Both the position numbers and the translations under genes were made by a program. Below are positions 8,761 through 16,518 of a stretch of 45,926 nt of DNA, piece by piece; positions within the stretch are counted from its first letter, which is position 1; each line of letters begins with the position of its first letter. The notes below the pieces were generated by a model that saw only the letters and a list, made by a program, of their open reading frames with translations, did not search any database and was not told the origin of the DNA. Source of the DNA: Oscillatoria sp. FACHB-1406 (GTDB lineage Bacteria > Cyanobacteriota > Cyanobacteriia > Cyanobacteriales > Spirulinaceae); the NCBI RefSeq assembly GCF_014698145.1, contig NZ_JACJSM010000036.1, positions 1 to 45,926 of the forward strand. Reading direction: 5' to 3'.

Positions 8761-9863
8761 CGTTTAGAGTCTCCCAATGCCCTAGGTTGACTTGATTCTA
8801 TATTTTTTGCTGCATTCTCATCTCGGTCGTGTTCAGTGCCACAATTCAGGCATCGAACCGACCGAACTTTTAGATCGAGCTTACCCCATTTAAAACCGCA
8901 GGCTGAACAAATTTGGCTAGTTGGCTCCCATCGATTAATGATGTGAAACTCTCTGCCGAACTTTTCAGATTTAGCCTCACACAAATCCCTAAACTCTCTC
9001 CAACCTTGAAGACTAATGGCTCTGGCAAGTTTGCGATTCTTCACCATTCCAGATACATTCAAATCCTCCAAGACGATAGTTTGATTTTCGTTAACAATCT
9101 TGGTGGATAGTTTGTGCAAAAAATCTTTGCGGATGCCTACAATTCGATTGTGCTGCTTGGCGATTTGAATTCGAGTCTTGTTTTTCCGATTTGAACCTTT
9201 CTGCTGACGCGCTAATTTCTTCTGAAGTTTGCGAATTTTACGATCGTGCTTTGAAGAGTTAGGACTCTCAGCTTTAGAGCCATCAGACATCACAGCAAAG
9301 GTTTTGATTCCTAAGTCGATTCCGATACTTTGGTTTTTGGCATCGGATTGAACCGGTTCAATATCTACAACAAAGCTAAGGAAATAGCGGTTAGCAGCAT
9401 CTTTAGTCACTGTCACGGAACTCGGTGTAGAGGGCAACTTTCTAGACCAGATTGGTCTTAGGTTGCCGATTTTAGCTAAAACAACCTCCCCTTTTTTGAT
9501 AGAAAATGCAGCTTTCGTGAACGTTGCAGACTGATTATTGGTCTTTTTCTTGAATCGGGGCTGACCGACTTTTCTACCTTTTCGTTTTCCTTTGAGCGAG
9601 TCGAAGTAGTTTTTGTGGGCTACATCTAACTGTTTAAGGGATTGCTGCAAGGGAACAGACGAAACACTGTTTAACCATTCTCTTTCAGTTGTCTTTTTAG
9701 ACAGCGTGAGAGATTTAGAGAGCGCGTTGTATCCAGGATATTTACCGGACTTGCTGAAAGCTAAAGCATCATTCCAAACTACTCGCACACAACCGAACAA
9801 CTGGGCTAGGCTCTGCTGTTGTTGGTCAGTCGGGTAGAAACGGTATTGATATCTCGCTTTCAT
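8637..9863 (-). CDS. tnpB: RNA-guided endonuclease TnpB (IS605 OrfB)
   Basis: The protein is 408 residues long from the ATG at 9863, which gives the characteristic N-terminus MKARYQYRFYPTDQQ; the 52 residues further upstream are read-through of the tnpA side. The RuvC-like nuclease has all three acidic motifs: SIGIDLGIKTFAV, IVLEDLNVSG and DRDENAAKN. Between motifs II and III lies a zinc ribbon with CSACG and CLNCG. TnpB is guided by an omega-RNA transcribed from the element end and cuts DNA next to a short TAM. The last codons run through the terminal hairpin, so coding and omega-RNA overlap. The catalytic residues are intact, so it could be active even though the partner TnpA is broken. Confidence 0.95.
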   Translation of the reverse strand: MKARYQYRFYPTDQQQQSLAQLFGCVRVVWNDALAFSKSGKYPGYNALSKSLTLSKKTTEREWLNSVSSVPLQQSLKQLDVAHKNYFDSLKGKRKGRKVGQPRFKKKTNNQSATFTKAAFSIKKGEVVLAKIGNLRPIWSRKLPSTPSSVTVTKDAANRYFLSFVVDIEPVQSDAKNQSIGIDLGIKTFAVMSDGSKAESPNSSKHDRKIRKLQKKLARQQKGSNRKNKTRIQIAKQHNRIVGIRKDFLHKLSTKIVNENQTIVLEDLNVSGMVKNRKLARAISLQGWREFRDLCEAKSEKFGREFHIINRWEPTSQICSACGFKWGKLDLKVRSVRCLNCGTEHDRDENAAKNIESSQPRALGDSKRTQRQSKTTRGADFEVSSKLNAAPSVASVSEASRITVASAR

Positions 9864-10190
9864 TGCGCGTCTGTATTCACTTCTGAAAGTCTTGCAGTTA
9901 TGGAGAAATCGTTCAATGAAGTGGCTAAGAAGATGAATTTTCAGATTCTCGAATTTAATGGGGAATCTGACCACATTCACGCACTCATTGAATATCCACC
10001 TAAGCTGTCCATCTCTCAAATGGTGAATGCTCTAAAAGGCGTATCCAGTCGTCGATATGGTCAAGCTGGATACCCTAAGCCCTATGGCAAAGACGCTCTC
10101 TGGAGTCCTAGCTATTTTGTTAGCTCTGTTGGAGGTGCGCCGATTGAAGTCTTAAAGCAGTACATTAGAGAACAAGAAAAGCCGTCCTAG
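9819..10190 (+). pseudogene. tnpA: IS200-type Y1 transposase TnpA, N-terminally truncated
   Basis: From residue VFTSESLAVMEK onward (about 9873) the frame reads as a normal Y1/HUH transposase. It includes the HUH motif DHIHALIEY, the NALKGVSSRR helix, the W-SPSYFVSSVGG segment and the catalytic Tyr in VLKQYIREQ. The usual first ~30 residues (through the KYRR motif) are absent: upstream the frame runs antisense into the start of tnpB and shows no similarity. The loss removes the first beta-strand of the HUH fold, so it is probably inactive. An ATG at 9901 could still drive a short peptide. Confidence 0.85.
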
Positions 10191-10284
10191 ATGGTTGCTG
10201 AGACTTCGGCGTGAGCGCTCAGTCGAACGCTTGTCGAAGTAAGGACGGGGTTTTAGACCCATTCTTCTGATAAAAACGAGGAAT

Positions 10285-10311
10285 GAGTTTTGAACCAATC
10301 CCTCAAAACCC
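10285..10311 (-). terminator. Possible terminator of psb30
   Basis: GAGTTTTGA (10285-10293) and TCAAAACCC (10303-10311) can pair with a G-T tolerance around a 9-nt loop. On the minus strand the hairpin follows the psb30 stop by ~30 nt, and a T-rich run (GTTTTTAT) follows. Strength is moderate. Confidence 0.4.
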
Positions 10312-10339
10312 ACTCCCCCACTTAATTTTAAACTCGTGC

Positions 10340-10492
10340 TTACAGGTCGCCGCCCCGCGCCGCCAACAAAAAGATGACCACCGGCCCGGAAATCATAATC
10401 AAGCCCACCAAAGTCACTTGTAGAAGCGCTTCCCAATTGACTCCCAGGAGAGTCCCTCCTACTGAATTGAACGTATCGGTTACAAAATTCAT
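10340..10492 (-). CDS. psb30: Photosystem II protein Psb30 (Ycf12)
   Basis: A 50-residue small membrane protein. Its single transmembrane helix (about residues 22-44) ends in the family's diagnostic tail GPVVIFLLAARGGDL. Psb30/Ycf12 is a peripheral low-molecular-weight subunit of photosystem II, near cytochrome b559, in the thylakoid membrane. The start is set by a strong Shine-Dalgarno sequence, GGAGGAG, 2-3 nt upstream of the ATG at 10492. The gene is short and easily missed. It points toward the IS605-type element, whose end lies about 80 nt beyond its stop, and it diverges from the YkgJ-like gene. Confidence 0.88.
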   Translation of the reverse strand: MNFVTDTFNSVGGTLLGVNWEALLQVTLVGLIMISGPVVIFLLAARGGDL

Positions 10493-10494
10493 TT

Positions 10495-10501
10495 CTCCTC
10501 C
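10495..10501 (-). promoter_or_regulatory. Shine-Dalgarno site of psb30
   Basis: CTCCTCC on the plus strand reads GGAGGAG on the coding strand, immediately before the ATG of psb30. It is the strongest ribosome-binding site I found in this window and supports translation of this 50-codon gene. Confidence 0.85.
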
Positions 10502-10634
10502 TAAACTTTAGCATGGTCGCTCCCCAGGCTTTGGCTCTCGCCTGCCGCAGAGCAATGCGGTACAGTAGATTAGTATACCTTCAAAGTTGCCCGAGTTCCG
10601 AATCTATGAGCGAGCGTCCGAGGAGAAAATCTTG

Positions 10635-10994
10635 ATGCGATGGTGCTGTGTTAAGAATTGTGGAGCTTGCTGCTATCTAGACCCCTCAGAACGACCAGAA
10701 CTCGATGATTATCTCGATCCTGAAGCCTTAGCTCTCTATCTGAGCATGGTCGCTGAAGATGGCTGGTGCGTTCATTTCGATCCTCAAACCCGCGAATGTC
10801 GCATCTACGACGAGCGACCGGAATTTTGTCGGGTGCGACCGGATACTTTCAAACAGATGTTTGATGTTGAGGAGGATGAATTCGAGGAATTCGCGATCGC
10901 CTGTTGCATCGAACAGATTGAAGATCTTTATGGGGAGGACAGTCCAGAAATGCAGCGCTACCAAGAGAGCGTTGATTTCCGCAGCAGTAATTAA
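10635..10994 (+). CDS. YkgJ-type cysteine cluster protein
   Basis: A 119-residue protein with the CxxCxxCC cluster CVKNCGACC near the N-terminus, then C-x10-C-x6-C spacing (WCVHFDPQTRECRIYDERPEFC) and a late CC pair. This pattern defines the YkgJ/UPF0153 family of putative zinc- or iron-binding proteins of unknown function. It is widespread in cyanobacteria and plant plastids. I chose the ATG at 10635 because AGGAG lies 10 nt upstream; an in-frame TTG at 10587 would add 16 unlikely residues. It diverges from psb30. No enzymatic motif is visible beyond the cysteines. Confidence 0.88.
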   Translation: MRWCCVKNCGACCYLDPSERPELDDYLDPEALALYLSMVAEDGWCVHFDPQTRECRIYDERPEFCRVRPDTFKQMFDVEEDEFEEFAIACCIEQIEDLYGEDSPEMQRYQESVDFRSSN

Positions 10995-11083
10995 AGATGT
11001 TGGTCGCAATAGACTTAATATCTTTAAATTAGATTTTGTTTTCCTCCAGTTACCACTCGTCCATGCCCACCCGCGTAATTTTG

Positions 11084-12673
11084 TCAAGACTGAGTAGTTG
11101 ACCGACTCTCTAGTAAGACCTGAAATCGTTCGTCTTCGCGAATACTGTCGAAATCTGGCTCGGTTTTTGCCATTTCTCGATACTTTTCGGGATTGAGCGC
11201 GATCGCGTGTTGCAGGTTTTCCAGGGCGCGATCGAGGTTGCCTTGCTGGGCGTAGGCGCAGGCTTTATTATACAGCGCTTCGTGATAGTCCGGTTGATAT
11301 TTCAGGGCATTATCAAAGGAAGCTATTGCTTCTTCATATCTTCCTAAATTGGCTAAAGCAAGCCCCCGATAGTTCCAAGCTACGTCATCGTCTGGTTTGT
11401 ATTTCAAGGCATTATCGATGGAGGCTATTGCTTCTTCATATCTTCCTAAATTGGCTAAAGCAAGCCCCCGATTGTGCCAAGCTTCGCGATAGTCCGGTTT
11501 GTATTTCAGGGCATTCTCGTAGGAAGCGAGTGCTTCTTCATATCTTCCTAACTTACCCAGAGAAATCCCCCGATTGTGCCAAGCTTCGTGCAAGTCCGGT
11601 TTGTATTTCAGGGCATTCTCGTAGGAAGCGAGTGCTTCTTCATATCTTCCTAACTTACCCAGAGAAATCCCCTGATTGTGCCAAGCTTCGTATTTGTCCG
11701 GTTTGTATTTCAGGGCATTCTCGTAGGAAGCGAGCGCTTCTTCATCCCTTCCTAAATTCTTCAGAGAAAGCCCCCGATTGTTCCAAGCTTCGTATTTATC
11801 CGATTTGTATTTCAGGGCATTATCAAAAGAGGCTATTGCTTCTTCATCTCGTCCTAATTTGTACAGAGTAATTCCCCGATTGTTCCAAGCTTCGTATTTA
11901 TCCGGTTTGTATTTCAGGGCATTATCTAAGGACGCGATTGCTTCTTCGTACTCTTGACACGAACCATGCAAAGCCCCTAACTCATTAAATAACTTCTCGC
12001 AGTTCTTTCCTTCGCGGTTTTCTTCAATCAGTTCCTGGATTTCGATAATCTTTTGATTTCTCTCTTGCGGCGTTAGGGCTAAATATTCTTTGTAATCTCC
12101 CTCTGCCACAATTCGCCGTGATTCTTTCTCGATACAGTCGCCATCCCTCGACAACTCAAACACGCCGCAGCGCCAATCAAAAAAGTCTGGCGCGCGCTGC
12201 AACAAATATCTAAAAACAAAAGTCGGCACGAGCAACACAAAACTAAAATTGAAATCATCGCGAAACCGTTCTCGCTGTTGATTGAGATTAATCAGCAAGC
12301 GCGGTACGCCTTTCCAGCTATAGTGGTGCGTTTCTTTGCTACTCCATCCCGTCAGTTTTCTCGCCTCTTCATACTGCCGCAAAGAATGTTCTAATCCGCT
12401 GACGAATAAAATATCGATTTCGGCTTTATCCTCCAGCTTCTCCACTTCCGCATAAAAATCTTCAATCGGCTTCTCAAACTTCAGCACGCGAATCTTCTTC
12501 TGCGGCAAATCCGTCCGAATTTCTTCAACAATTTCTGTCCCCTTTTGCGGCGAACAGCGCACAAAAAACAACCCAAACCCTTCATTCAGCCGCAAGGTAT
12601 TCAGCAGCGCCGAATAGTCATCGCCATCGGGTGGCACATCGTTATCCCATTCCGTTAGTTTAAGTTCGACCAT
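11084..12673 (-). CDS. TPR protein with N-terminal STAND-like domain
   Basis: The protein has 529 residues. The first ~170 resemble the AAA/STAND-derived domain found at the head of many cyanobacterial TPR proteins. They end with the recognisable run RYLLQRAPDFFDWRCGVFEL, but the segment where a P-loop would lie (FVRCSPQKGTEIVEEI) lacks G-x4-GK-S/T, so nucleotide binding is probably lost. After a charged linker come seven near-identical 34-residue TPRs plus one divergent copy (about 238-505), consensus EEAIASFDNALKYKPDKYEAW in outline. TPRs are protein-binding scaffolds. The next gene upstream on the same strand is a P-loop ATPase, suggesting a sensor/adaptor partnership. No effector motif is visible. 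Confidence 0.85.
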   Translation of the reverse strand: MVELKLTEWDNDVPPDGDDYSALLNTLRLNEGFGLFFVRCSPQKGTEIVEEIRTDLPQKKIRVLKFEKPIEDFYAEVEKLEDKAEIDILFVSGLEHSLRQYEEARKLTGWSSKETHHYSWKGVPRLLINLNQQRERFRDDFNFSFVLLVPTFVFRYLLQRAPDFFDWRCGVFELSRDGDCIEKESRRIVAEGDYKEYLALTPQERNQKIIEIQELIEENREGKNCEKLFNELGALHGSCQEYEEAIASLDNALKYKPDKYEAWNNRGITLYKLGRDEEAIASFDNALKYKSDKYEAWNNRGLSLKNLGRDEEALASYENALKYKPDKYEAWHNQGISLGKLGRYEEALASYENALKYKPDLHEAWHNRGISLGKLGRYEEALASYENALKYKPDYREAWHNRGLALANLGRYEEAIASIDNALKYKPDDDVAWNYRGLALANLGRYEEAIASFDNALKYQPDYHEALYNKACAYAQQGNLDRALENLQHAIALNPEKYREMAKTEPDFDSIREDERFQVLLESRSTTQS

Positions 12674-12747
12674 TGTTTTTTTTGCGTGCGTGCGGATGCC
12701 AATTTTCCGATTGATTCAACCCTAATTTCGTAGGGGCATAGCATTGC

Positions 12748-12943
12748 CATTCGTGTCAACTTAAGGTCAAACACTTAGCCCGCCAGGAACTCAAGTTCCA
12801 CAGCGATTAGCTGAAACCCGTTAAAACGGGTTGGATACATCTGAGTTTCTCAGTCCTATAAATGAGGACTTGAGTTATTAGCCTTGGGTTTGAACCCAAG
12901 GCGGGCTAGGTGAGCGGGGATTAAGCTTAAGTTGACACTAATG
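12748..12943. mobile_element. MITE with 18-bp inverted repeats and 8-bp target duplication (copy 1)
   Basis: The ends CATTCGTGTCAACTTAAG (12748-12765) and its inverted partner (12926-12943; one mismatch) bound a 196-bp element without coding capacity. The 8-bp direct repeat AGCATTGC flanks it at 12740-12747 and 12944-12951. Inside are palindromes AACCCGTT/AACGGGTT (12815-12832) and CCTTGGGTTTGAACCCAAGG (12882-12901). A second, truncated copy lies at 16282-16456. The structure fits a non-autonomous DNA transposon; the helper transposase is not in the window. Confidence 0.85.
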
Positions 12944-13080
12944 AGCATTGCCATGCCCTTACCTAATCCTTGCTTTTATAAGCGCTCGTCTAATGGATTT
13001 CATCTCCTCCAAAACCGCTAATAATAAATCAAGATAACGTTGCAATAATTTAGATTCTCCTTAATTCTTGGTTAAGGTAA

Positions 13081-13447
13081 TGGTGCGTTACGCTTCGCTA
13101 ACACACCCTACTAGACTTAACGTAAAACCTATAAGCTGACTGCTGTTTGATACTTAGCGTTCGATCCCCCCTAGCCCCCCTTAAAAAGGGGGGAATTGGA
13201 ATTTATTGAAATTCCTCTTTAATATAAGGATAAACCGGAATTTGTTCAAAGTCCCCCTTTTTAAGGGGGATTTAGGGGGATCGAGAGTCCCCCTTTTTAA
13301 GGGGGATTTTAGGGGCGCGGGTTGCGAGGTCTTAGGGGCGCTGTTTTCGAGGTTCCCTCGAAAATTGGAGCCGCCCCGTCTCGCAATTAAACGCCGCCCC
13401 GTGGGGGATCGAGAATGGTGCGTTACGCTTCGTTAACGCACCCTACT
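13081..13447. repeat. Cluster of palindromic intergenic repeats
   Basis: The gap downstream of the ATPase gene holds several repeat types. GGTGCGTTACGCTTCG(C/T)TAACRCACCCTAC occurs at 13082-13112 and 13417-13447. CCCCCTTTTTAAGGGGG-like palindromes occur three times (near 13165-13195, 13253-13280 and 13288-13312), some followed by GGGGGATCGAG. The second GGTGCG copy runs into the ATPase stop codon. These hairpin-forming repeats are common in cyanobacterial gaps. Together with the MITE they account for most of the 770 nt between the TPR and ATPase genes. Confidence 0.85.
13311..13402 (+). other. Omega-RNA-like relic of an IS605-type end
   Basis: This strand shares blocks, in the same order, with the minus strand of the tnpB 3' end at 8690-8745. 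They are AGGGGCGC, TTTCGAGGTT-CCTCGAAA and AAACGCCGCCCCGT. About 20 nt have been added between the second and third blocks, and the terminal CACCG hairpin is absent. It is either a decayed omega-RNA end or a hairpin repeat shared with the IS. Confidence 0.5.
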
Positions 13448-14807
13448 AAACTCTCGTGCAAGCGTCTTGAAACTCCTTAATCCCTCGAATTAATGGATGT
13501 ACGTCATACCAGCAGTGGCGTTCTCCCTCCTCATTCGTCTCGCTATATTCTAAAATACAACGATTGAATAATAAACTGCGATATTGCTCCTCATTCTCAA
13601 TCGCTTTGCTCGCATAAACCTTCGCTAACAATTCCCATTCGTTCGCATAAACTGCATTGCGATAAGTATTCCTCGCTTCGCTAATCGAGCGCAACAAATG
13701 TTTTTTCGGAATCGGAAAACCCGTGCCGTAACCCATTGCCTGCTTAGCGATTAATAGCAAATTGCGGACGTGACCGCCACTCATCGCGCACAACATTTCT
13801 AAACTCTCGGCTTCGGCAAATACATCGCCTACTAAGCTCAAGTTGGGGTCAATGCGACGAACCCGCAACGCTAAAACTTCCTTCATTTTTTCGATTCCCG
13901 CCGTATAGGGGCGATTGTCGGGTAGATGCACCATCACCATCGGCAAAACCTGCGCTTCGCTGCCGTAGATATCGCGCAAATCGGTGACGCGCCCGGAATA
14001 AATCAGGGAAATGGGAACGGTGTAAATAATATGGCAATCGAGCTTTTTCAGTTGTTCGCTGCGATCGATAAAAATATGCTCGTGATTGGTATGCTTGTCT
14101 TCTTGAGGAACTGGCACGATCCGGTCTAAATTATCGGCAATAACGGCGAGTTGTTCCCGTCCTTGCGGCAGGTTGCGCTTAGCTTCTCGGATGAATTGAT
14201 TGAGCGCGTCAATTAAGGGAACGGTATAAGGATTGACTCGTTCGCGGATTTTTTGACGCTGCCCGGGTTCGGCGCGCAAGTTGGCGGTAATTTTCCCGTA
14301 CTGAGCGATTTGTCCTTCTATTCCCAAGCTTTCTAGGGAGACTTCTGTTAATGCTAAATCTTTCAATTCTTGCCAGCGCGATTTGAGCCAATTTAACAGC
14401 GGTGCGGGGTCGGCATTGTCTTTAAGCGCTTCTAAGATTTGCCGCGTGCAAGCCAGGAGAATGTCGGTATATTCTGTATCTTCGGGTTCGATGTCTTCGC
14501 TATCAGCCGCAAAATAAACGACGAAAAAACCTTTTTGTTCGAGGTCGGCTTTGAGGCGTAACAGTTCCGTTGATTTACCGCCGCCGCGATGTCCTGCGTA
14601 GAGTTGGCAGGTGTTGCGATCGGACATAATTAACTCGTTCCCCAATTCGACGAGAATGTCGCTGTCGCCGCGCACTTCGTTACAGTTGACGTAGGTGGGG
14701 TCGCCTGCGGGAAGCGGTTGAAAGGGTCGATGGAGTTGTAAATCTTTCGGTAGGTCTGGAAATCTGCCGCCATAAATTGCCTTTGCCAAAAAATTAGGCG
14801 AATTCAT
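13446..14807 (-). CDS. P-loop ATPase of unknown function, likely partner of the TPR gene
   Basis: A 453-residue soluble ATPase. Walker A is GHRGGGKST (72-80) and a Walker B-like strand is LAVIADNLDRI (220-230), where the usual acidic pair reads D-N-L-D. An N-terminal segment (FQPLPAGDPTYVNCNEVRGDSD) precedes the NTPase core. Lid-type helices follow (ALRVRRIDPNLSL, then MLCAMSGGHVRNLLLIAKQA), resembling ORC/AAA_16-type ATPases. The C-terminal ~90 residues (YANEWELLAKVYAS... onward) may be a winged-helix or helical domain. It lies 770 nt upstream of the TPR gene on the same strand, the gap being filled with repeats. The pairing suggests an ATPase switch and TPR partner; the process is unknown. 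Confidence 0.8.
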   Translation of the reverse strand: MNSPNFLAKAIYGGRFPDLPKDLQLHRPFQPLPAGDPTYVNCNEVRGDSDILVELGNELIMSDRNTCQLYAGHRGGGKSTELLRLKADLEQKGFFVVYFAADSEDIEPEDTEYTDILLACTRQILEALKDNADPAPLLNWLKSRWQELKDLALTEVSLESLGIEGQIAQYGKITANLRAEPGQRQKIRERVNPYTVPLIDALNQFIREAKRNLPQGREQLAVIADNLDRIVPVPQEDKHTNHEHIFIDRSEQLKKLDCHIIYTVPISLIYSGRVTDLRDIYGSEAQVLPMVMVHLPDNRPYTAGIEKMKEVLALRVRRIDPNLSLVGDVFAEAESLEMLCAMSGGHVRNLLLIAKQAMGYGTGFPIPKKHLLRSISEARNTYRNAVYANEWELLAKVYASKAIENEEQYRSLLFNRCILEYSETNEEGERHCWYDVHPLIRGIKEFQDACTRV

Positions 14808-15058
14808 TTGTTCGCTATTATCGCTCGGAAACTGTAGAACCGCTCGCTTAGCATTAAAAATTACTCCCCTCAGTCGATTTCAGCAGCTTTGAACGGCAAC
14901 CGCATTCCCACCCTTGTTATAGTAAGGGCGTTGCCTGCAATACCCATAGATTGGCGCGCGACTATCGATGGATTTTCGGCAACTCTTGGCAGGCAATTGC
15001 CCCAAGCCTGAGACAATAGGAACTGAAAAAGCCCTTCGGCCGATAATAAATTTTGATT

Positions 15059-16282
15059 ATGCAAACTCTTAGTCAACCTAAATCCGCATCACCTATCCTT
15101 CTCTCCACCGATACAACCATTCAACGGCGCAAAACTCGTCCCGTGCGCGTGGGCGACATTACGATTGGCGGCGGACATCCGGTTGTCGTTCAATCGATGA
15201 TTAACGAAGATACGCTAGATATCGACGGTTCGGTGGCAGCGATTCGTCGGTTGCACGAAATTGGCTGCGAAATCGTTCGCGTTACGGTTCCCAGTATGGC
15301 CCACGCCAAAGCTTTAGCCGATATCAAGCAAAAACTCAAACAAACCTATAAAGATGTCCCTCTTGTCGCCGACGTGCATCATAACGGCATGAAAATCGCC
15401 ATCGAAGTGGCAAAACATATTGAAAAGGTGCGGATTAATCCCGGATTATACGTCTTTGAGAAGCCGAAGAGCGATCGCGAAGAATATACCGACAGCGAAT
15501 TCGAGCAAATTGGCGATAAAATTCGCGAAACTCTCGAACCCCTTGTCGTCGCCCTCCGAGATAGCGGTAAAGCAATGCGAATCGGAGTCAATCACGGTTC
15601 CCTCGCCGAACGGATGCTTTTTACCTACGGCGATACCCCCGAAGGTATGGTGGAATCTGCCCTCGAATTTATCCGCATCTGCGAATCCCTCGATTTCTAC
15701 AACATCGTTATTTCGATGAAAGCATCGCGCGTCCCCGTGATGTTGGCAGCATACCGCCTCATGGCGCAACGCATGGACGAACTCGGAATGGATTACCCGC
15801 TGCATTTGGGCGTAACGGAAGCGGGCGATGGCGAATACGGACGCATTAAATCCACTGCCGGAATTGCAACCCTCCTGGCTGAAGGAATCGGCGACACGAT
15901 TCGCGCCTCGATCACCGAAGCGCCGGAAAAGGAAATTCCCGTCTGTTACAGCATCCTGCAAGCCTTGGGATTGCGGAAAACGATGGTGGAATACGTCGCT
16001 TGTCCGTCCTGCGGGCGCACTTTATTTAACCTCGAAGAAGTGCTGCACAAAGTCCGGGAAGCTACTAAACATTTAGTGGGTTTGGATATAGCAGTAATGG
16101 GGTGTATTGTCAATGGCCCCGGCGAAATGGCGGATGCCGATTATGGCTATGTGGGCAAACAACCGGGTTATATTTCGCTCTATCGCGGTCGGGAAGAAAT
16201 CAAGCGCGTTCCCGAAGACAGTGGGGTAGAAGAGTTGATTAATTTGATTAAAGCGGACGGGCGCTGGGTCGATCCGGAGTGA
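15059..16282 (+). CDS. ispG: 4-hydroxy-3-methylbut-2-enyl diphosphate synthase (IspG/GcpE)
   Basis: A 407-residue cytosolic enzyme of the MEP isoprenoid pathway. It converts MEcPP to HMBPP using a 4Fe-4S cluster, in cyanobacteria with ferredoxin as electron donor. The N-terminal TIM barrel starts at [20 protein letters not shown]. The cluster ligands CPSCG (Cys315 and Cys318) and GCIVNGPGE (Cys349) are all present, as is the conserved Glu. The ATG at 15059 is preferred over TTG at 15053 because it begins the usual cyanobacterial N-terminus. The stop codon TGA coincides with the first base of a MITE copy, which may supply 3'-end hairpins. Confidence 0.97.
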   Translation: MQTLSQPKSASPILLSTDTTIQRRKTRPVRVGDITIGGGHPVVVQSMINEDTLDIDGSVAAIRRLHEIGCEIVRVTVPSMAHAKALADIKQKLKQTYKDVPLVADVHHNGMKIAIEVAKHIEKVRINPGLYVFEKPKSDREEYTDSEFEQIGDKIRETLEPLVVALRDSGKAMRIGVNHGSLAERMLFTYGDTPEGMVESALEFIRICESLDFYNIVISMKASRVPVMLAAYRLMAQRMDELGMDYPLHLGVTEAGDGEYGRIKSTAGIATLLAEGIGDTIRASITEAPEKEIPVCYSILQALGLRKTMVEYVACPSCGRTLFNLEEVLHKVREATKHLVGLDIAVMGCIVNGPGEMADADYGYVGKQPGYISLYRGREEIKRVPEDSGVEELINLIKADGRWVDPE

Positions 16283-16456
16283 AACACTTAGACCGCCAGG
16301 AACTCAAGTTCCTGGCTAATAGCTGAAACCCGTTGAAACGGGTTGGATACATCTGATTTTCCTAGTCCTATAAATGAGGACTCGAGCTATTAGCCTTGGG
16401 TTTGAACCCAAGGCGGGCTAGGTGAGCGAGGGATTAAGCTTAAGTTGACACCCATG
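16282..16456. mobile_element. MITE copy 2 (5'-truncated) abutting ispG
   Basis: This 175-nt stretch matches copy 1 (12769-12943) almost throughout. It includes the AACCCGTT/AACGGGTT and CCTTGGGTTTGAACCCAAGG palindromes and the terminal CTTAAGTTGACAC. The first ~21 nt, including the left inverted repeat, are missing, and the match begins at the last base of the ispG stop codon. It has an extra perfect GCCAGGAACT/AGTTCCTGGC hairpin. It lies between convergent ispG and tig and could serve as a bidirectional terminator (inference). Confidence 0.85.
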
Positions 16457-16518
16457 AGCGATGCGGCTGCCCTTACGGTAGCGGTTCTCGCTGGGATGAG
16501 CGATCGCTTTAAGCTATA

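Larger units (their letters stand above)
8628..10262 (-). mobile_element. IS200/IS605-family element (tnpB plus broken tnpA)
   Basis: The right end is the hairpin TCACCG-GGCTGAAGCCA-CGGTGA (8637-8659) followed by TTGACATAC read on the plus strand, a typical end of cyanobacterial IS605-type elements. The other end is the CCGTCCT/AGGACGG hairpin after tnpA, followed by GGGGTTTTAGACCC. The 3' (guide-side) boundary is placed at 8628; the outer limit near 10262 is approximate. tnpA and tnpB are divergent. There are no inverted terminal repeats or target duplication, as expected for this single-strand transposing family. TnpA lacks its N-terminus, so the element is probably immobile unless helped in trans. 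Confidence 0.85.

Noticed and set aside
10152-10514. 120-codon minus-strand frame across psb30
   Set aside because: The psb30 frame with its strong ribosome site and known tail is the real gene; this is a shadow.
11326-11871. 181-codon plus-strand frame with repeated LLHIFLNWLKQAPD-type units
   Set aside because: It is the antisense of the TPR array; the repeat pattern comes from the 102-bp DNA units.
15446-15961. 171-codon minus-strand frame inside ispG
   Set aside because: Antisense shadow of a strong, fully conserved gene.
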